Shown here: positions 23,552-34,434 of the stretch, piece by piece
Numbering within the stretch: position 1 is the stretch's first letter
How the letters are laid out: every line of letters starts with the position of its first letter
From: Polytrichum commune
Lineage: Eukaryota; Streptophyta; Polytrichopsida; Polytrichales; Polytrichaceae
Assembly (NCBI GenBank): GCA_950295325.1
Contig: OX485804.1
Coordinates: forward strand, 6,634,001 to 6,698,000
Length of the DNA stretch: 64,000 nt
Reading direction: 5' to 3'
Made by a program: the position numbers and the translations under genes
The notes under the pieces: model-generated
Databases searched by the model: none
Told to the model about the DNA's origin: nothing
What the model saw: the letters and a program-made list of their open reading frames with translations, nothing else

Positions 23552-24950
23552 ATAATGGCCTTAACATAGTATACATCGTGGTTGTATTATTTCTAGTATA
23601 ATTGTCACCATAATTGAAGATTTTGAATTAATCTACTCCAAGTCATTTGAGATGAATAAGCCAAGTGCTTATAGGGGGGTCAAGCTTTAATGCTACATGA
23701 TAGAGAGGTATGTTCATACGTGACAATCCCCCCTCTCTCTCCATTAAAGGGGTCTATTAGAGAACATGACCGTCATCAAATTGTGGTCAATTCATCTCCC
23801 ATGGATGTTTATTGGGTGATTATGGGTCTCTAGTGTTATCTCCTAGATCAAGTTTCTAAGAGAAACAAGTGGCTAGTTGCAAGAGTGCTACGCCCTACTA
23901 TTATCCTCCACACATGACCAATTTTGGTTGGTAATTCGACCAAGTCCAAACGTTGGATCATTTTAGACACCACTTTACATCAAATATACTTTACAAAGGT
24001 AATGCAATCCACTTGAAGAGCAAGTTCCTAACACCATATGTGACTGGGTAGGGTTGGATGCCAAAATTTGGGCCATCTCAAAGACCGCCCCTAGGTCTCT
24101 GCCCACTTGAGAGAGGGAACTATCATATACAAGTGCACCTCTCATTCATCCAACATAAAATCCCTAATACATCACACAACCTAAAAGGTTACTTGTTGTG
24201 TTGATTTGACACCGAAATCAACTTTAAGGAACCCAAAATATTGTACTCAAGGCCGTTCGAGATGAATCGGCAACAAATCTACAGGGGATCAAGTTTTCAT
24301 GTTGGATGGATGAGAGGCATGTTCGTATATGAATATTGTGTGTGTGTGTGTGTGTGTGTGTAGAGGGCTTAGGATTTGCAACGTCATGTAAACTCAACCA
24401 TTATGAATTAAGGGGCTCCAATATACCCCAAAAAAAATTCCCTATAAGATCAAGGGTTGATTCATTCCCATTCGACTCCACTAAAGTACTTCGGGACATG
24501 CGACTCTACTGTGAATTCAAATCATTTGAAAATAATCATTTACAACCTATACTATAATTCACTAAGTTTCACCTTCATAAACGATGCGTTTACATAGACA
24601 CCACGAACCCCTAAACCCTCCTGCAGGGCTAGGGCGAAGCAACCCATACATTGGTTGCTTGGAGGCAAGGGTTTAGGCCTCCAACAAGGAACAAGTATAT
24701 GGGTTGGTTAGCCCAATTCCTCCCACAAGGTTGTGATAAGCCAACAATATACTCACACGACACGATAAAAGTTCACTTCATTTTCACCTTGGGTGGTATT
24801 TGTAGGGTCCACCCATTAAAGTGGGCCCCATCACACATAGCCCTGGCCCACTCGGCCGTGACAGACAATGATAGCCTGCGGCCTGCCCCTGGCTACATGT
24901 CATCAGCTACATATGTCCATACACCATATATTCAAAGCACATAAAAAGCA
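23550..24950. other. intergenic sequence with (TG)n microsatellite
   Basis: No gene recognised. An uninterrupted (TG)n lies at about 24337-24361. The short frame starting MCVCVCVC is made by that repeat. Sequence near 24610-24720 resembles 30535-30640 (GTTTAGGCCTCCAAC and related blocks in opposite orientation), a possible further dispersed repeat. Confidence 0.45.
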
Positions 24951-25400
24951 GAGGGGAGCTCAACAAAAGTGGCCAATGAGAAACCCCTTGGAATCCCCCA
25001 ACACCCAAATTCCACACCATGTTCCCCCCTAATATGCGGTGCCAAGTCAGCAGCTAAAGCCCAAAAGGAGCCCAACAATATGCCGAGTGGGCCCCACCAC
25101 GGAGAGAGCGAGGGAAATGGGGAGGGAGGGAGGTCACCCCATTATAGTAACTTACAATTATAATGCCACCCCTCTTTGGGTTTTGTTTATAATAAACAAA
25201 CATCCAGGCTTACTTGGCCCTCAACCCAGCAATCTGCCTTTCCCAGCCTCACAATCATGCGGGCCCCACCCCCCGGAATCACCCTCGCCATTGGCCAGGC
25301 TCCCACCAATTACATGCGGAGCGCCTCCCTGTCGTCCGATCCTCCAGCCGATGCACGAACGGCTCAGATCTCTCCTCGGGCCTTACCCTAAAAGGTGACG
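24951..25400. other. GC-rich intergenic island
   Basis: GC content rises well above the surroundings, with several overlapping open frames in all registers (typical of GC-rich non-coding DNA). The block GTCAGCAGCTAAAGCCCAAA (about 25045) has a near match at 42041 in a second GC-rich segment. A promoter or decayed gene is possible but I cannot support either. Confidence 0.35.
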
Positions 25401-25730
25401 GGTGAGATAATTTACCACAGGTAGAAATGGGAGGGGTAATAGTAAAAGGTGAAATCTCACGGCATCTACCATGGTAGAGTAAAAACGACGAGAATAATTG
25501 TGTAGTCTGGAGTCCTTAGTTTTTAGCCAAACTCGATTCCTAAAGTTAGCTACACTGATTTCCCCGTTTAGTGCACGTGGTACTAATTCCCGAAACACGC
25601 ACTGTTTTGTCAAATCTTAAAATTAGCAAGGGTTACAATTTTTTACTAAATGATGCCTAAATTTGTGAATACAAGCTCGTTTATTATACATTTTTTTTCT
25701 TTTTTGGGGGGGAACACATGGGGTCTTTGA
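25401..25730. other. unassigned intergenic sequence
   Basis: No gene recognised; includes T- and G-runs at 25690-25712. Confidence 0.4.
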
Positions 25731-25815
25731 CATAACATTATTCATATCCATAACAATGTTATGTGGGACTTACATTGTTCCATATAACATTGTTATGGAT
25801 TTGAATTATGTTATG
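25731..25815. mobile_element. family D short palindromic MITE
   Basis: CATAACATTATTCATATCCA, then TAACAATGTTATGTGGGACT, is mirrored by TATAACATTGTTATGGAT and AATTATGTTATG. Copies of the same sequence lie at 34435 and 36757. Confidence 0.75.
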
Positions 25816-25818
25816 GAC

Positions 25819-25935
25819 CACCTGGCTAGTTTTCTGTCATGTAGAGAGACGGTTTCACAACCGGGAATCGAATCGCCAACCACTCCGTTCGGTTTAGGGT
25901 ACCTCTCCATTACCATTCGGTAGTTTAGGGTCATA
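25819..25935 (-). mobile_element. tRNA-derived SINE head, truncated
   Basis: Minus strand: CTAAACTACCGAATGGTAAT, a GGTAATGGAGAGGTACC A-box-like block, and GATTCGATTCC, matching the RNA polymerase III B box GGTTCGANNCC. The same head is at 62095-62200, where the SINE is complete. Here the body is missing and the sequence abuts a family D MITE. Confidence 0.7.
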
Positions 25936-26439
25936 TTTACTATACCTTTTCATCGGGAATTAGTGCGTGCTCTCAAGCGCTTTGAAGCTTGCGGTCGCAA
26001 CTCTCTAAGAATTATACTCGATGGTGCAGGAGTAGCGACAATTTCAAGTGTTCTAAGATGGTAGGGTAACATTGCTACTCCTCAAAACTTAGCAAAAACA
26101 ATGGTGACAATATTTTGGGCTCCCGTAACCCTAGATCTTACGGTGATATCAATTTTGTAGCCTAAAAAAAATATTATGACCTTTGCTAACTTCCCACACG
26201 TACTATTAGCCAACCCTCACTAAATGGGGTAAGTATTGTAGTTGGAGACCCAATTTAGTCTACATAATGGAATGAATCAATAACGACACGTGTTCTTAAC
26301 ATGCCCAAACAACACATTGTATATGTGATTCGTGTGGGTTGCACTAACGATCATCAACCCACAGTAATGAACTTAAGAATGATTATCGAGGGTCACTTCT
26401 TCACATATTCTCATAATGTTTATAATCAATGGGCTACAT
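25936..26439. other. unassigned intergenic sequence
   Basis: No gene or bounded element recognised. Confidence 0.45.
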
Positions 26440-26580
26440 TGGGCAAACCAACTTTCACATGCATGTCTCATTCACTCTCTACTCCAAGATTCTCGTGCGC
26501 ATTAAATGGTCATATAGGTCCCCACCCCCATGATTGATAGTTGAGCCTAGAATGATTGCATGGAATGATTTAAACATGGC
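26440..26580 (+). repeat. dispersed repeat family H, copy 3 (short)
   Basis: CATTAAATGGTCATATAGGT, CCCCACCCCC and GTTGAGCCTAGAATG match the central part of family H. Confidence 0.55.
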
Positions 26581-27185
26581 GTATTTAACTGCTAGCATGG
26601 GTGAAACATATGAATTTTTGTTTGGAAATTACAAAGACCCCTGGCTCTAGCCCTCTCTCGCTCTAAACACATGGTTGAACCTTATGATTGGGCACCGGTG
26701 TCCCAAATAAATTGAAGCCTTCTTGATGATTGGTTTTGAGGTTGTAAGTGATCAAAAAATAAAAACCAACTTTGGGCATCAGAGCGTGTACAAGTCGTCG
26801 CCGCTTTGATCGCCTTCAACTGACCATTTTTTACGTCGACAAGGACTTTATGCGAGAACCAGTGTATTATGGGACACCGATATCCTACCATAGGGTTCGG
26901 TTGAAGAACAACCATACATTGAATAACCATGTCGATGAGGGGAGATAACAATTAATAGTGTATACCATAAATATCTCAATTGTAATTTCAAGTTTTAAAT
27001 ACATATGTTACACGTATATGTCATGTATATAATACATTATAATGTGGTAGAGAAAAGTTTAATTTATAATTATATATATTGATATTACATTTATACATGG
27101 AGACGTCTCTTACATGTAATGGATCAACCTTAAGTTGCCACCTCATTTCTTACTACTTCGTGTTTCTTGTTCCTTACACAAAACG
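26581..27185. other. intergenic sequence with one unassigned open frame
   Basis: A minus-strand frame at 26682-26951 (89 codons) has a balanced amino-acid mix, but no domain I recognise and no second copy in the window to test it. I do not call it a gene. Confidence 0.35.
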
Positions 27186-27830
27186 TCCGGAGGTGCGCCT
27201 TTCATTAAAATCATTAATCACGTACATCTGCAACATATTGAAAAGAGACCCTTATATATAAGTTTGTTTTTGTGAAATTGAGCAATACATGTACATTTTA
27301 ATGATAAGAATGCAAATGGCAATATGTGTAAAATAATTTTAAAATAAAATAAAATAAATTTCATACATACTCAACAATATATGTAAACAAATATACTTTC
27401 GAAGAAAAGTTGACCTTCAACATATGTATAATGCAAAACCCTAGCATTCATCATTAATGTCTTTTGAAAAAAATCATCCCCTGGATGTAACTCATAATCA
27501 TTTAAGTCTGCAATATATGCCTTACAAGCTAATACAATTATTGTGTTTAAGTCTACCATCAAATGAGCAACAATATCGTATGTCCACTTGTTGTTGGTTC
27601 CTTTTGGTACCGACATGAGCCAATATGAATAGCTTATATTATAAAGTCTAGCGGTGACACTACCATACAAGTACAAATATTATGCATTTTTTAAGGTCCT
27701 TTATACAGGTGCATAACTACACGTTTTAATTTGTGTACCATATGTATATGTTGTACTGCAAATTTAAAGTTGATGCTCCTTTGGTGCATCCACGCATAGT
27801 CGTACATGTTTAGTACAATGCACCTTTGGG
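27186..27830. mobile_element. family F element, copy 1 (645 bp, probable 8-bp target duplication)
   Basis: The left end TCCGGAGGTGCGCCTTTCAT and right end TTAGTACAATGCACCTTTGGG correspond to the better-preserved ends of the copy at 28612-29397. ACAAAACG (27178-27185) and ACAAAATG (27831-27838) flank it, an 8-bp duplication with one mismatch. Shared interior blocks include GATGTAACTCATAA, AAGTCTACCATCAAATGA and TATGTCCACTTGTTGTT. An 8-bp duplication fits hAT or Mutator-like transposition. Confidence 0.7.
27371..27676 (-). pseudogene. element-encoded open frame shared with copy 2, unknown product
   Basis: A 101-codon minus-strand frame lies within the family F element. It contains NNKWTYD, then HLMVDL, TI, LA, YI and YELHPGD. 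The frame at 28854-29069 in the second element has NNKWTYD, HLMVDL and YELHLGD at matching positions, although the DNA copies have diverged, which hints at past coding constraint. Neither frame has a domain I recognise, and both are short for a transposase. It may be a fragment of an element protein or of a captured host exon. Confidence 0.4.
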
Positions 27831-27838
27831 ACAAAATG

Positions 27839-28371
27839 TCAAAATGTAGATAATCATTCATTCCCAAAAGTCCATATGTTGACAAAATTTTGGTGTAATC
27901 CTTTGCAATTAGCAGAGCTACCCTTTAACTCAAGCACACATGACACTATATACCATAAACATTAGCATGTTTTTCCTTATGTTGTCCATGTTGCTTTCAA
28001 CGAAATAGGGTTCATTGTCAAAGAGAAGATTCTCTTTCTTACTAAATGATCATAATACCCCCCCTTCAAATAGTATCGACTATTGATCCTAGAATTGTTA
28101 ACAAATCTTAAGCATGTAGTTCAATCTCTTTCAAACACGTTTCTTTTTGTGTGAATTTTTATTCTAAGATATGCACTTAACCACCCGCCATTCAAATATA
28201 TGTGTCCGGTTAGGAAATGTAATTTGAATTAGGGAATTATACCTACTACTACTAGTAGTTCACAATTACTGAAATTACACTAAATAGTCCTATAAGTGCA
28301 GATCATCATTTGAGATTACATGTTGATACATATTTATATTGAGATCGTCTCTTTATACTTAGAAACAACTA
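27839..28371. repeat. intergenic sequence containing dispersed family H, copy 4 (about 27975-28150)
   Basis: AGAAGATTCTCTTTCTTACT, ACCCCCCCTTC, GATCCTAGAATTG and CAATCTCTTTCAAACACG match family H order. The rest of the interval shows nothing recognised. Confidence 0.5.
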
Positions 28372-28611
28372 CACTAAACATGATATTGGGTGTCATATGG
28401 TACTTTCTGTCACTATAATAACTTTTTGGATGACATTTTTTATCAAATAAATGAACAAATGTTGTCATAGACGATGGATGAGTTCATCCATTGGCCAAAA
28501 CCCTACCTTCTATTGTCAACAATTTATGATGAAATTTTGTCATGGCCAATTGAAAATTGGATGAGAAATCACTTGGTAAGTGATAGTAAATGCAACACTG
28601 TAAATCTACAA

Positions 28612-29397
28612 CTCGGGGGGTGCACCTTTCATTAAAACCTAGAATCACGTGCGTTCACTGCATACTCTAAAAACCCCCTATATACAAGTTATTTTTTGTG
28701 AAATGAAGTAATACACATACAATTGCAACAATAAATATACAAGTGACAATATGTATACACAAAAAACATCCATTCATATATAGTCATTAACATAAGTATA
28801 CAAATATACTTTTGAACAATAATCAACCCCTATAATATGTATAACAAAATATCCTAGCTTTCATCAGCAAAGTCGTTGAAATCTTTTTCATCTCCTAGAT
28901 GTAACTCATAAACATTTGATTCACCAATATATGTCATTATAGCCAATGCAACTATTGTCTCTAAGTCTACCATCAAATGATCAGTAAGATCATATGTCCA
29001 CTTGTTGTTAGCCCCTTTTTGATACCAACATAAACCAATCTCCTTGTTACTTTGAGTTGAATGAATCATTTCAAAACCCTAATATTGCCTCTTTTCCCGA
29101 TATTACCTTGACACCTTGTACATGGTTCATACTACCCTATATAAGGTTGCTAACGAAAATCGTTAATCCTAGTTAATCCTAATTTCATCCAATATGAAAA
29201 CTTATGATATGTAGTATAATAACAATACCATACAAGTACAATTATTGTATACTTTTTAAAGGCCTTCCATATATGTAGGTAACTATAAATTATAACATGT
29301 ATATCATATGTATACGTAATACGGCAAGGTCCAAATCAATACCCCTCCTGTGCACTCACGTATACTCGTACATGTTTAGTACAGTGCACCCCCCGAG
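28612..29397. mobile_element. family F element, copy 2 (786 bp), nested in a MITE
   Basis: Perfect 14-bp inverted ends (CTCGGGGGGTGCAC and GTGCACCCCCCGAG) are flanked by a perfect 8-bp duplication ATCTACAA (28604-28611 and 29398-29405). The interior is collinear with 27186-27830. It carries the minus-strand frame described below. Insertion into a family B element dates it as the younger of the two. Confidence 0.9.
28854..29069 (-). pseudogene. element-encoded open frame, unknown product
   Basis: A 71-codon minus-strand frame containing KGANNKWTYDLTDHLMVDLE, then YIGESNVYELHLGDE, inside the nested family F element. It is the counterpart of 27371-27676. No domain recognised; no start or promoter can be argued. 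It could be a remnant of an element-encoded protein. Confidence 0.4.
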
Positions 29398-29631
29398 ATC
29401 TACAATCCCCCCTCCCAAAAAAAGTTTTTTACAAGGAATGACAAATAACATTGGGTTATCATTTAGTGTTGGTGACACTACACCACGGTTCACAATTAGT
29501 ATTGAGCAAGGCAACTAAAATTGGTGATATGCCAAGGAGTATGGAATAATTTACTTGGTACAAATTCATATTCTTGATAATCAATCATAGCAACTTGTAA
29601 ATCCAAATAGTAACCTACATTAATCAAACTA

Positions 29632-30011
29632 CACTAAATATGATATGTAGTGTTTGATACATCAAATACGAACGCATACACTAAATTTCAATAACCCTAT
29701 GAAAGTAAGTAACATTAAATTGTAAACTCGAACACTAAATATCAACTATGGTAATATGTGGAAGTTGCATGTTTGAATTTAGTGTTAGTAAGGATATGAA
29801 AAAAAGTCACTGATAAAAGAAGAATTGTAGAGAGAGAGGGATTCTTGGAGCGATCAAAGAAGAGTGCTTCGCAGGAAGGGAGGTGGCAGTAGAGAACGCA
29901 GCAGCACATTTACGTCGAACACTAATTGTTAAGGAATTGAAAATCAGTGTTGACCAGAGCAGGGTGGTACCAACACCAAATATAATCAAACACTAACTAT
30001 CATATTTAGTG
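29632..30011. mobile_element. family B-type element, 380 bp
   Basis: It begins CACTAAATATGATATGTAGTG after TA (29630-29631) and ends TATCATATTTAGTG followed by TG, a decayed TA. Internal AACACTAAATATCAACT, GAATTTAGTGTTAG and GAAAATCAGTGTTGACC correspond to the layout of the 9757 element. Confidence 0.75.
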
Positions 30012-30314
30012 TGATGAGTGTAAATTTGATTGAAAACGATAACACCCAACTTACATGCAAATTTCATGGCGTTTTGGGTGGATGAATGAGAGGTAGGGGG
30101 GTTTGTCTTTCTCTATGTTTTCACGGCCCCTTGAAAGTTACCCATGGTTGAGCCGTGGGGGACGTGAAAGGTTAAGAAGAAGAGTGGTTGGTTAGTAGCA
30201 AGAAAGCTCCAAGAAGCTGCTACTTAAGTTCTTGCCACCCACGTCCGACTAAATGGGCTTTGACTTCGAGGGGATGGGTAATTATTTGAGCAAAACGAGT
30301 GCCAGGCTGGTGGC
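30012..30314. other. unassigned intergenic sequence
   Basis: No gene or element recognised. Confidence 0.4.
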
Positions 30315-30520
30315 TCCCAACAGTGGTTTGGGGAGATTTTCCAGCATAATCAGTCAAGATCCCCAGTGTTTTCCCAAGTCCAATTGCTTACATGGTTGTG
30401 GTGATCTTCCGATGCTCTTTGTATGAATTTCGGAGCATTTTCCATACATTCCTCTCACACGATAGGTTCGGTTTCCTCAAGTCTTGGTGGACTTCAACCG
30501 CTTCTTTCTCAAAACGTTGT
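30315..30520 (-). repeat. dispersed repeat family G, copy 3 (inverted)
   Basis: GGGGAGATTTTCCAGCATAA, TCAGTCAAGATCCCCAGTGT and GGTGGACTTCAACCG are the inverse of family G blocks and closely match 60605-60805. Confidence 0.65.
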
Positions 30521-30672
30521 TGTTGTGAAACTTGCTTGTAGGGGTTTGGGCAAACCAACCGATACACTCGTTGCTTGTTGGATTCCTAAACCCTTGTCTC
30601 CAAGGAACCGGTGTGTGGGTTGATTTTGCCCCAGCCGCCTGAAGGCACGGTTGAAGCTTTAATTGGGAATCA

Positions 30673-31218
30673 GGGTCACTTCAAACACAAGACTTGAGAG
30701 CTTGTGACCAACATTACACTTTGAAGCACTCTCATTGGTGGAGAGGGCGGAGCTGGTCCGAGTTCGCTTCACACTACGCTTGAGGGACCGACAGAGTATG
30801 CAAGTGAATGCAAGACGGATGTAAAGTCGACATGAGTTCCTACATGGCATCGAATGGATCACGTTTCACGGTCACTTGGACTGTTTTCAAAAACCACCGC
30901 TTGGAGGTAGGCCTAACACAAAACCTAGAGACCATGGCACTCCGAACGCTCACAGCCGTTGGTTTATTCTATTTTACCACGTGTGAGGACCCGCGTGAAT
31001 AGAAATCCATTGAGATAGCATTTGGTCGAGGGCCCGGTCACATGTAACTTCACACTACCACTTGAGGGGCCCAGTCACATGTGACTTCACACTACCACTT
31101 GAGGGTCCGTGACCACACGACATGACGTTGGAGGTGTGTTGGGACGGCCTTGGGACACTTTCTTGTGGGCTCTCACAATGTCACGGTCACGGCTCTTGGG
31201 CTCGTGTGTGAAGTGAGT
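30673..31218. mobile_element. family A element
   Basis: The left end GGGTCACTTCAAACACAAGA and right end GGCTCGTGTGTGAAGTGA are decayed family A ends. The interior is collinear with the copy at 2557, with a short duplication of GTCACATGT(A/G)ACTTCACACT at about 31036-31095. A TCA precedes the left end but the right target copy is not evident. Its 64-codon plus frame at 30808 is shared in part with other copies but broken in two of them. Confidence 0.75.
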
Positions 31219-31519
31219 GAGCGAGTCTTGTGGCGTGATGGGCCAACGGAGCAGGTGGGCGGCCGGCAACAAGCCCAACTGGCACTCGTGGTGAGACTAA
31301 GTTACAGTCGTCCCCTCCCCTCCCCTCATCTTCGTGCATGACTTTGGTGGAGCCGCCAATAACTTGGCTTGCTTCTTATACGGTATTTAATATACGCCCC
31401 CCACACAACAATTGTCCTTGCAAGAGCCACACGTCCAACAATCACTGCAAAATTATTGATTCCTTTCAGAGTTTATCCTTGCGACGTCAGAAGCGGGGGT
31501 GAAACACAAGGAAAGATCT
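31219..31519. other. unassigned intergenic sequence
   Basis: Locally GC-rich at the left side; no gene recognised. Confidence 0.4.
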
Positions 31520-32010
31520 TGAGGTTTGCATAACTTAGGTAAGGTCAAATGCGGGTGTTATTCGGTTACTCTTCTCAATCACATTCCTGTAAGGTCGAGG
31601 TATCCGTAGTTGACCAAGTCCCATTTACCTATTCACTAGGGTCATGTAATGTTGACGTAGATGAGATCCATATGGTTTAGGAGAACGAAGTCAAAGTTTA
31701 TGTGTTGGGGGCCTGTGATTGATTACTCTAGATTTTTTCTTTGATAATTATCGTAGCCAAGACATATGGCGTTGAGATAAGCGGCTACGGGTTAACCTAT
31801 AGATTGACTATGTGTGACCGTGTAATTCATACTTCATAATTTGTAGCAATTTCCATATTCGTATAGAAGAGAGAAATATAAAGACATTTTGTTTTCTCTT
31901 CATAAGGGAAAACAAATATCCGTTGTTACTTCTCCTAAACAACTGCAGTAACTCTTATTTCATTAGTTATATATGCCTCGACCTTACAACCTAATCTCTG
32001 TAATGTCACT
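31520..32010 (+). repeat. dispersed repeat family I, copy 2
   Basis: TTGACCAAGTCCCATTTACC, TAGGGTCATGTAATGTTGAC, TTTGATAATTATCGTAGCCA, TAATTTGTAGCAATTTCCAT and TATATGCCTCGACCTTAC match 8395-8830 in order. Confidence 0.65.
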
Positions 32011-32308
32011 CCTTATATTCCAAAACCTTAGGGAATGGATGTGCTCGATTTAAATCTCCCTCCGTGTTGTCACATTTCCCTCCCATATATCACAAATTTT
32101 GACATTAAAGTAATTCATCAAACACTCACACGCATCACGTTGTCATCGTTGTACTTATTGTTGTTCTTGCAATGTTGACTAGGTGTTATTCCATGATGTC
32201 ACAGGTAACACTGATCCTCTATTATCACGCATCCAAGTTAACACTACATACCTCCTTAATATCCCGTGTACTTTGGTTGCCACAAGCGTGGTATTAAAGA
32301 GGTTAAAG

Positions 32309-33179
32309 CAGGCCTCCTTAAGAGTGGTAAACCCCACTTTTAGCCCTCTTAAGCTAAAAGTGGGGTCGATTGGGGGTCCAGAGTGGTAAACCCCACTTTT
32401 AGCACTTTTAGCAACTTTTAGCAGCTAAAAATGGGGTCCATGTGGGCCATTTTAGAATTTAGAGTCAAATTGGCGCCTCAAATTGCGTTTCAGCTTGATT
32501 AGACGAGCAACACGTTCAACAATATTCGGATCGAGAGCCTCGCCATCATCGTGCTCGAGGGCGGCCATCTCGTCTTCAGGCCGGAACAAGAGCTCGCCAA
32601 TGATCGTATCGACAACGGCGTTTGAAATCTTGAGCGTCAGCTCATCGCCGTCAATCTCAATGTACTGGTGCAGCGTGTTGTTGCGCGACACGATCCCGTC
32701 GAAGAACTTGAGTTGTTCAGACGGCGACAATGTCTGGTACTCGCTCTATTTCTCCTGGTGTTGTGACTCCATGTGTTTGGTCATGACATCAAAGCGGAAA
32801 TCGGGCCCGTAAGTCTGGTTCATGACGCGCGCGGCGCGCTTCCGGTTCGCCATGTCGACTTGCCGCCCAAAGTATTTGCAAAACGAGCAGACCGCCTCGA
32901 TAACTGCGGATGTCTTGACATCGCGGTTCGTCACGTGCAGCCCGAGTTTTTGTTTGTAGGCCGGATGCCAGGGGCTCGACTTTTTCTTCGGCATGGTCAC
33001 TATAGTGACGCGGAGGTCCACAACAAGGTCTGCAAGTGTACCTGTAACTGCAATCAACCCCAAGTGCATCGTTTTGCACCTTTGGACAATGCTCTCTTAA
33101 AAATGCTTTGAACAATGCTTTGGTCTCACTCTCTTAAAAGTGGGGTCTGTTTTTAGAATCCCACATTTAAGGAGGCCTG
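32309..33179. mobile_element. hAT-like DNA transposon of 871 bp with intact target duplication
   Basis: Perfect 13-bp inverted ends, CAGGCCTCCTTAA and TTAAGGAGGCCTG, are flanked by a perfect 8-bp duplication GGTTAAAG (32301-32308 and 33180-33187). Subterminal copies of ACCCCACTTTTAG or its inverse occur at about 32331, 32354, 32390 and 33134, as in many hAT elements. The interior carries a minus-strand frame with a BED-type zinc finger (32452-32994). GC content inside is clearly above the AT-rich flanks. The 8-bp duplication, CAGG-type ends and BED finger together indicate the hAT superfamily. The element is far too short to encode a full transposase, so it is a non-autonomous or internally deleted copy. 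Confidence 0.85.
32452..32994 (-). pseudogene. hAT-element protein, N-terminal BED zinc-finger region with one in-frame stop
   Basis: The likely start is the methionine at 32994 (MPKKKSSPWHP), though the frame is open to 33069. A zinc finger of BED form is seen: C-x2-C in VCSFCKYFGRQ, then H-x4-H in TKHMESQH. A single TAG at 32746-32748 follows HQEK. The same frame then stays open as an acidic segment (SPSEQLKFFDG, later ELLFRPEDEMAALEHDDGEA) and ends in a basic stretch (LIKLKRNLRRQF) at a stop at 32452. Total length is about 180 codons. In hAT transposases a BED finger sits N-terminal to the RNase H-like catalytic domain; that domain is absent. Whether the stop is read through or simply inactivating cannot be told. 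Family-level assignment is inference; I do not recognise the exact lineage. Confidence 0.7.
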
Positions 33180-33187
33180 GGTTAAAG

Positions 33188-34434
33188 GCACGTGTTTAAA
33201 AGAGATTAGAGTGCATCTTCACTTTTTTGGTTGACTATTCCACACTCTATAGTGAACACAATTGAGAGGATTTATGTGTCTTGTTTAATGAAGGAATCAA
33301 CAAACATGTATTGTTGTTAACCATGCATAAATCATGGGAGGTTGAAATTCTCATATGATTCTTGCGCATGCCTTAATGTAGATTTACTATTGCAAGACAA
33401 GTTTTGTTGTGCGAGTCTAATTGGTAGAAGTGGGAGAACATGAAAAACAAACCAAATAACACTCGTGTATCTTAGTTCTATTCTTGTCTAGCTTGCATGT
33501 CCCGTGTTAAGATTGGTGTTGGTCATGTATCGAGATGAGATGAATGTGGGCAATAAAATTGTAGCATCATTCAAATATTGGTATTTAGTTGGTATGTCAA
33601 GATGAGAGAAGCTTTGAAGGAGTTGGTATTTGGGTCAATATATTCCAAACCACGTTGATACCAAGGGGGTTTTGCTTACGTATTAAGGTTGTTGCATGGT
33701 ATGTACACTTAAATGACATCAAATATGTATACATCAATCATAGAATATCTTTACCTTATATGTATAAAAACATGTGAAAATCTCATTATAGATACTTGAA
33801 TGATATATAAAAAAAGACGTTACCATACCAACATTGGTTGGGGGCTTTAAATGAACACTTGGTCAAAGACATTGGCATCACCGGAGTTTGGTCTTGAGTT
33901 TGATCGTTCTTCTCTTGGGAACATGTAAGTTGCATGAAGACTTCTTGAGTTGCATGGGAGCCACAATGTTCGTGAGCTTGGCTTGTCTAACATTTACTCA
34001 GAGTATTCAATGCAAACATAGAGTTTCTTGCCAACACTCAAAAAAACCAAAATGCACCTCCAAACCCTAGATATTTTTTGGGTGTTTGCTTGTCTTGTTT
34101 CAAGTATAACTATATTAAAAATTAATTTTTCATGCCTTTTGAATTGTAAAAACTTGTTTTGGATTTTAAAGTATGTTTTTTAAGAATCTCTTGGGATGGA
34201 GATACATTTGTAGGCAAGAGAGGGACATCCAATGTAAGAACAAACATAAGGACATTACACTAGAGAATATGAGAGCTTGAAGAAATGAGCCATCACAACA
34301 TAATGCCTTTTCCTCATGTTTGTTCACTCAAGTCCATTCTACACTTAAGAATTTAACTTGGAGCTTTCGTTTTTTATTGGGCTTATAACACTTAAATGAT
34401 GCTTTAATTTACCCCATATGAAATGTATGGAACA
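33188..34434. other. intergenic sequence without recognised features
   Basis: AT-rich. Open frames (33589-33777, 33888-34070) are short and unrecognised. Confidence 0.45.

Larger units (their letters stand above)
28372..29528. mobile_element. family B element interrupted by a nested family F element
   Basis: The left part (28372-28611) starts CACTAAACATGATATTGGGTG after TA and runs to GTAAATCTACAA. The right part (29398-29528) resumes in ATCTACAA, then ACAAGGAATGACAAATAA and GAGCAAGGCAACTAAAATTGG. Joining the two flanks restores the family B order seen at 11882-12160. The right terminus (CACTAAATA...) is missing. Confidence 0.8.

Noticed and set aside
23513-24361. Long GA and TG dinucleotide runs as regulatory elements
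   Set aside because: They are plain microsatellites far from any supported gene. GAGA-factor type roles would be speculation.
30808-31002. 64-codon frame starting MQDGCKV shared by several family A elements
   Set aside because: It looked like a conserved small protein, but the copies at 58532 and 15397-16624 contain an in-frame stop in the same segment. The similarity is that of the DNA element as a whole.
32773-33115. Plus- and minus-strand frames overlapping the BED-finger frame
   Set aside because: Shadows in other registers of the hAT element frame. Only the chosen minus-strand frame has the C-x2-C and H-x4-H finger and continues past the stop.
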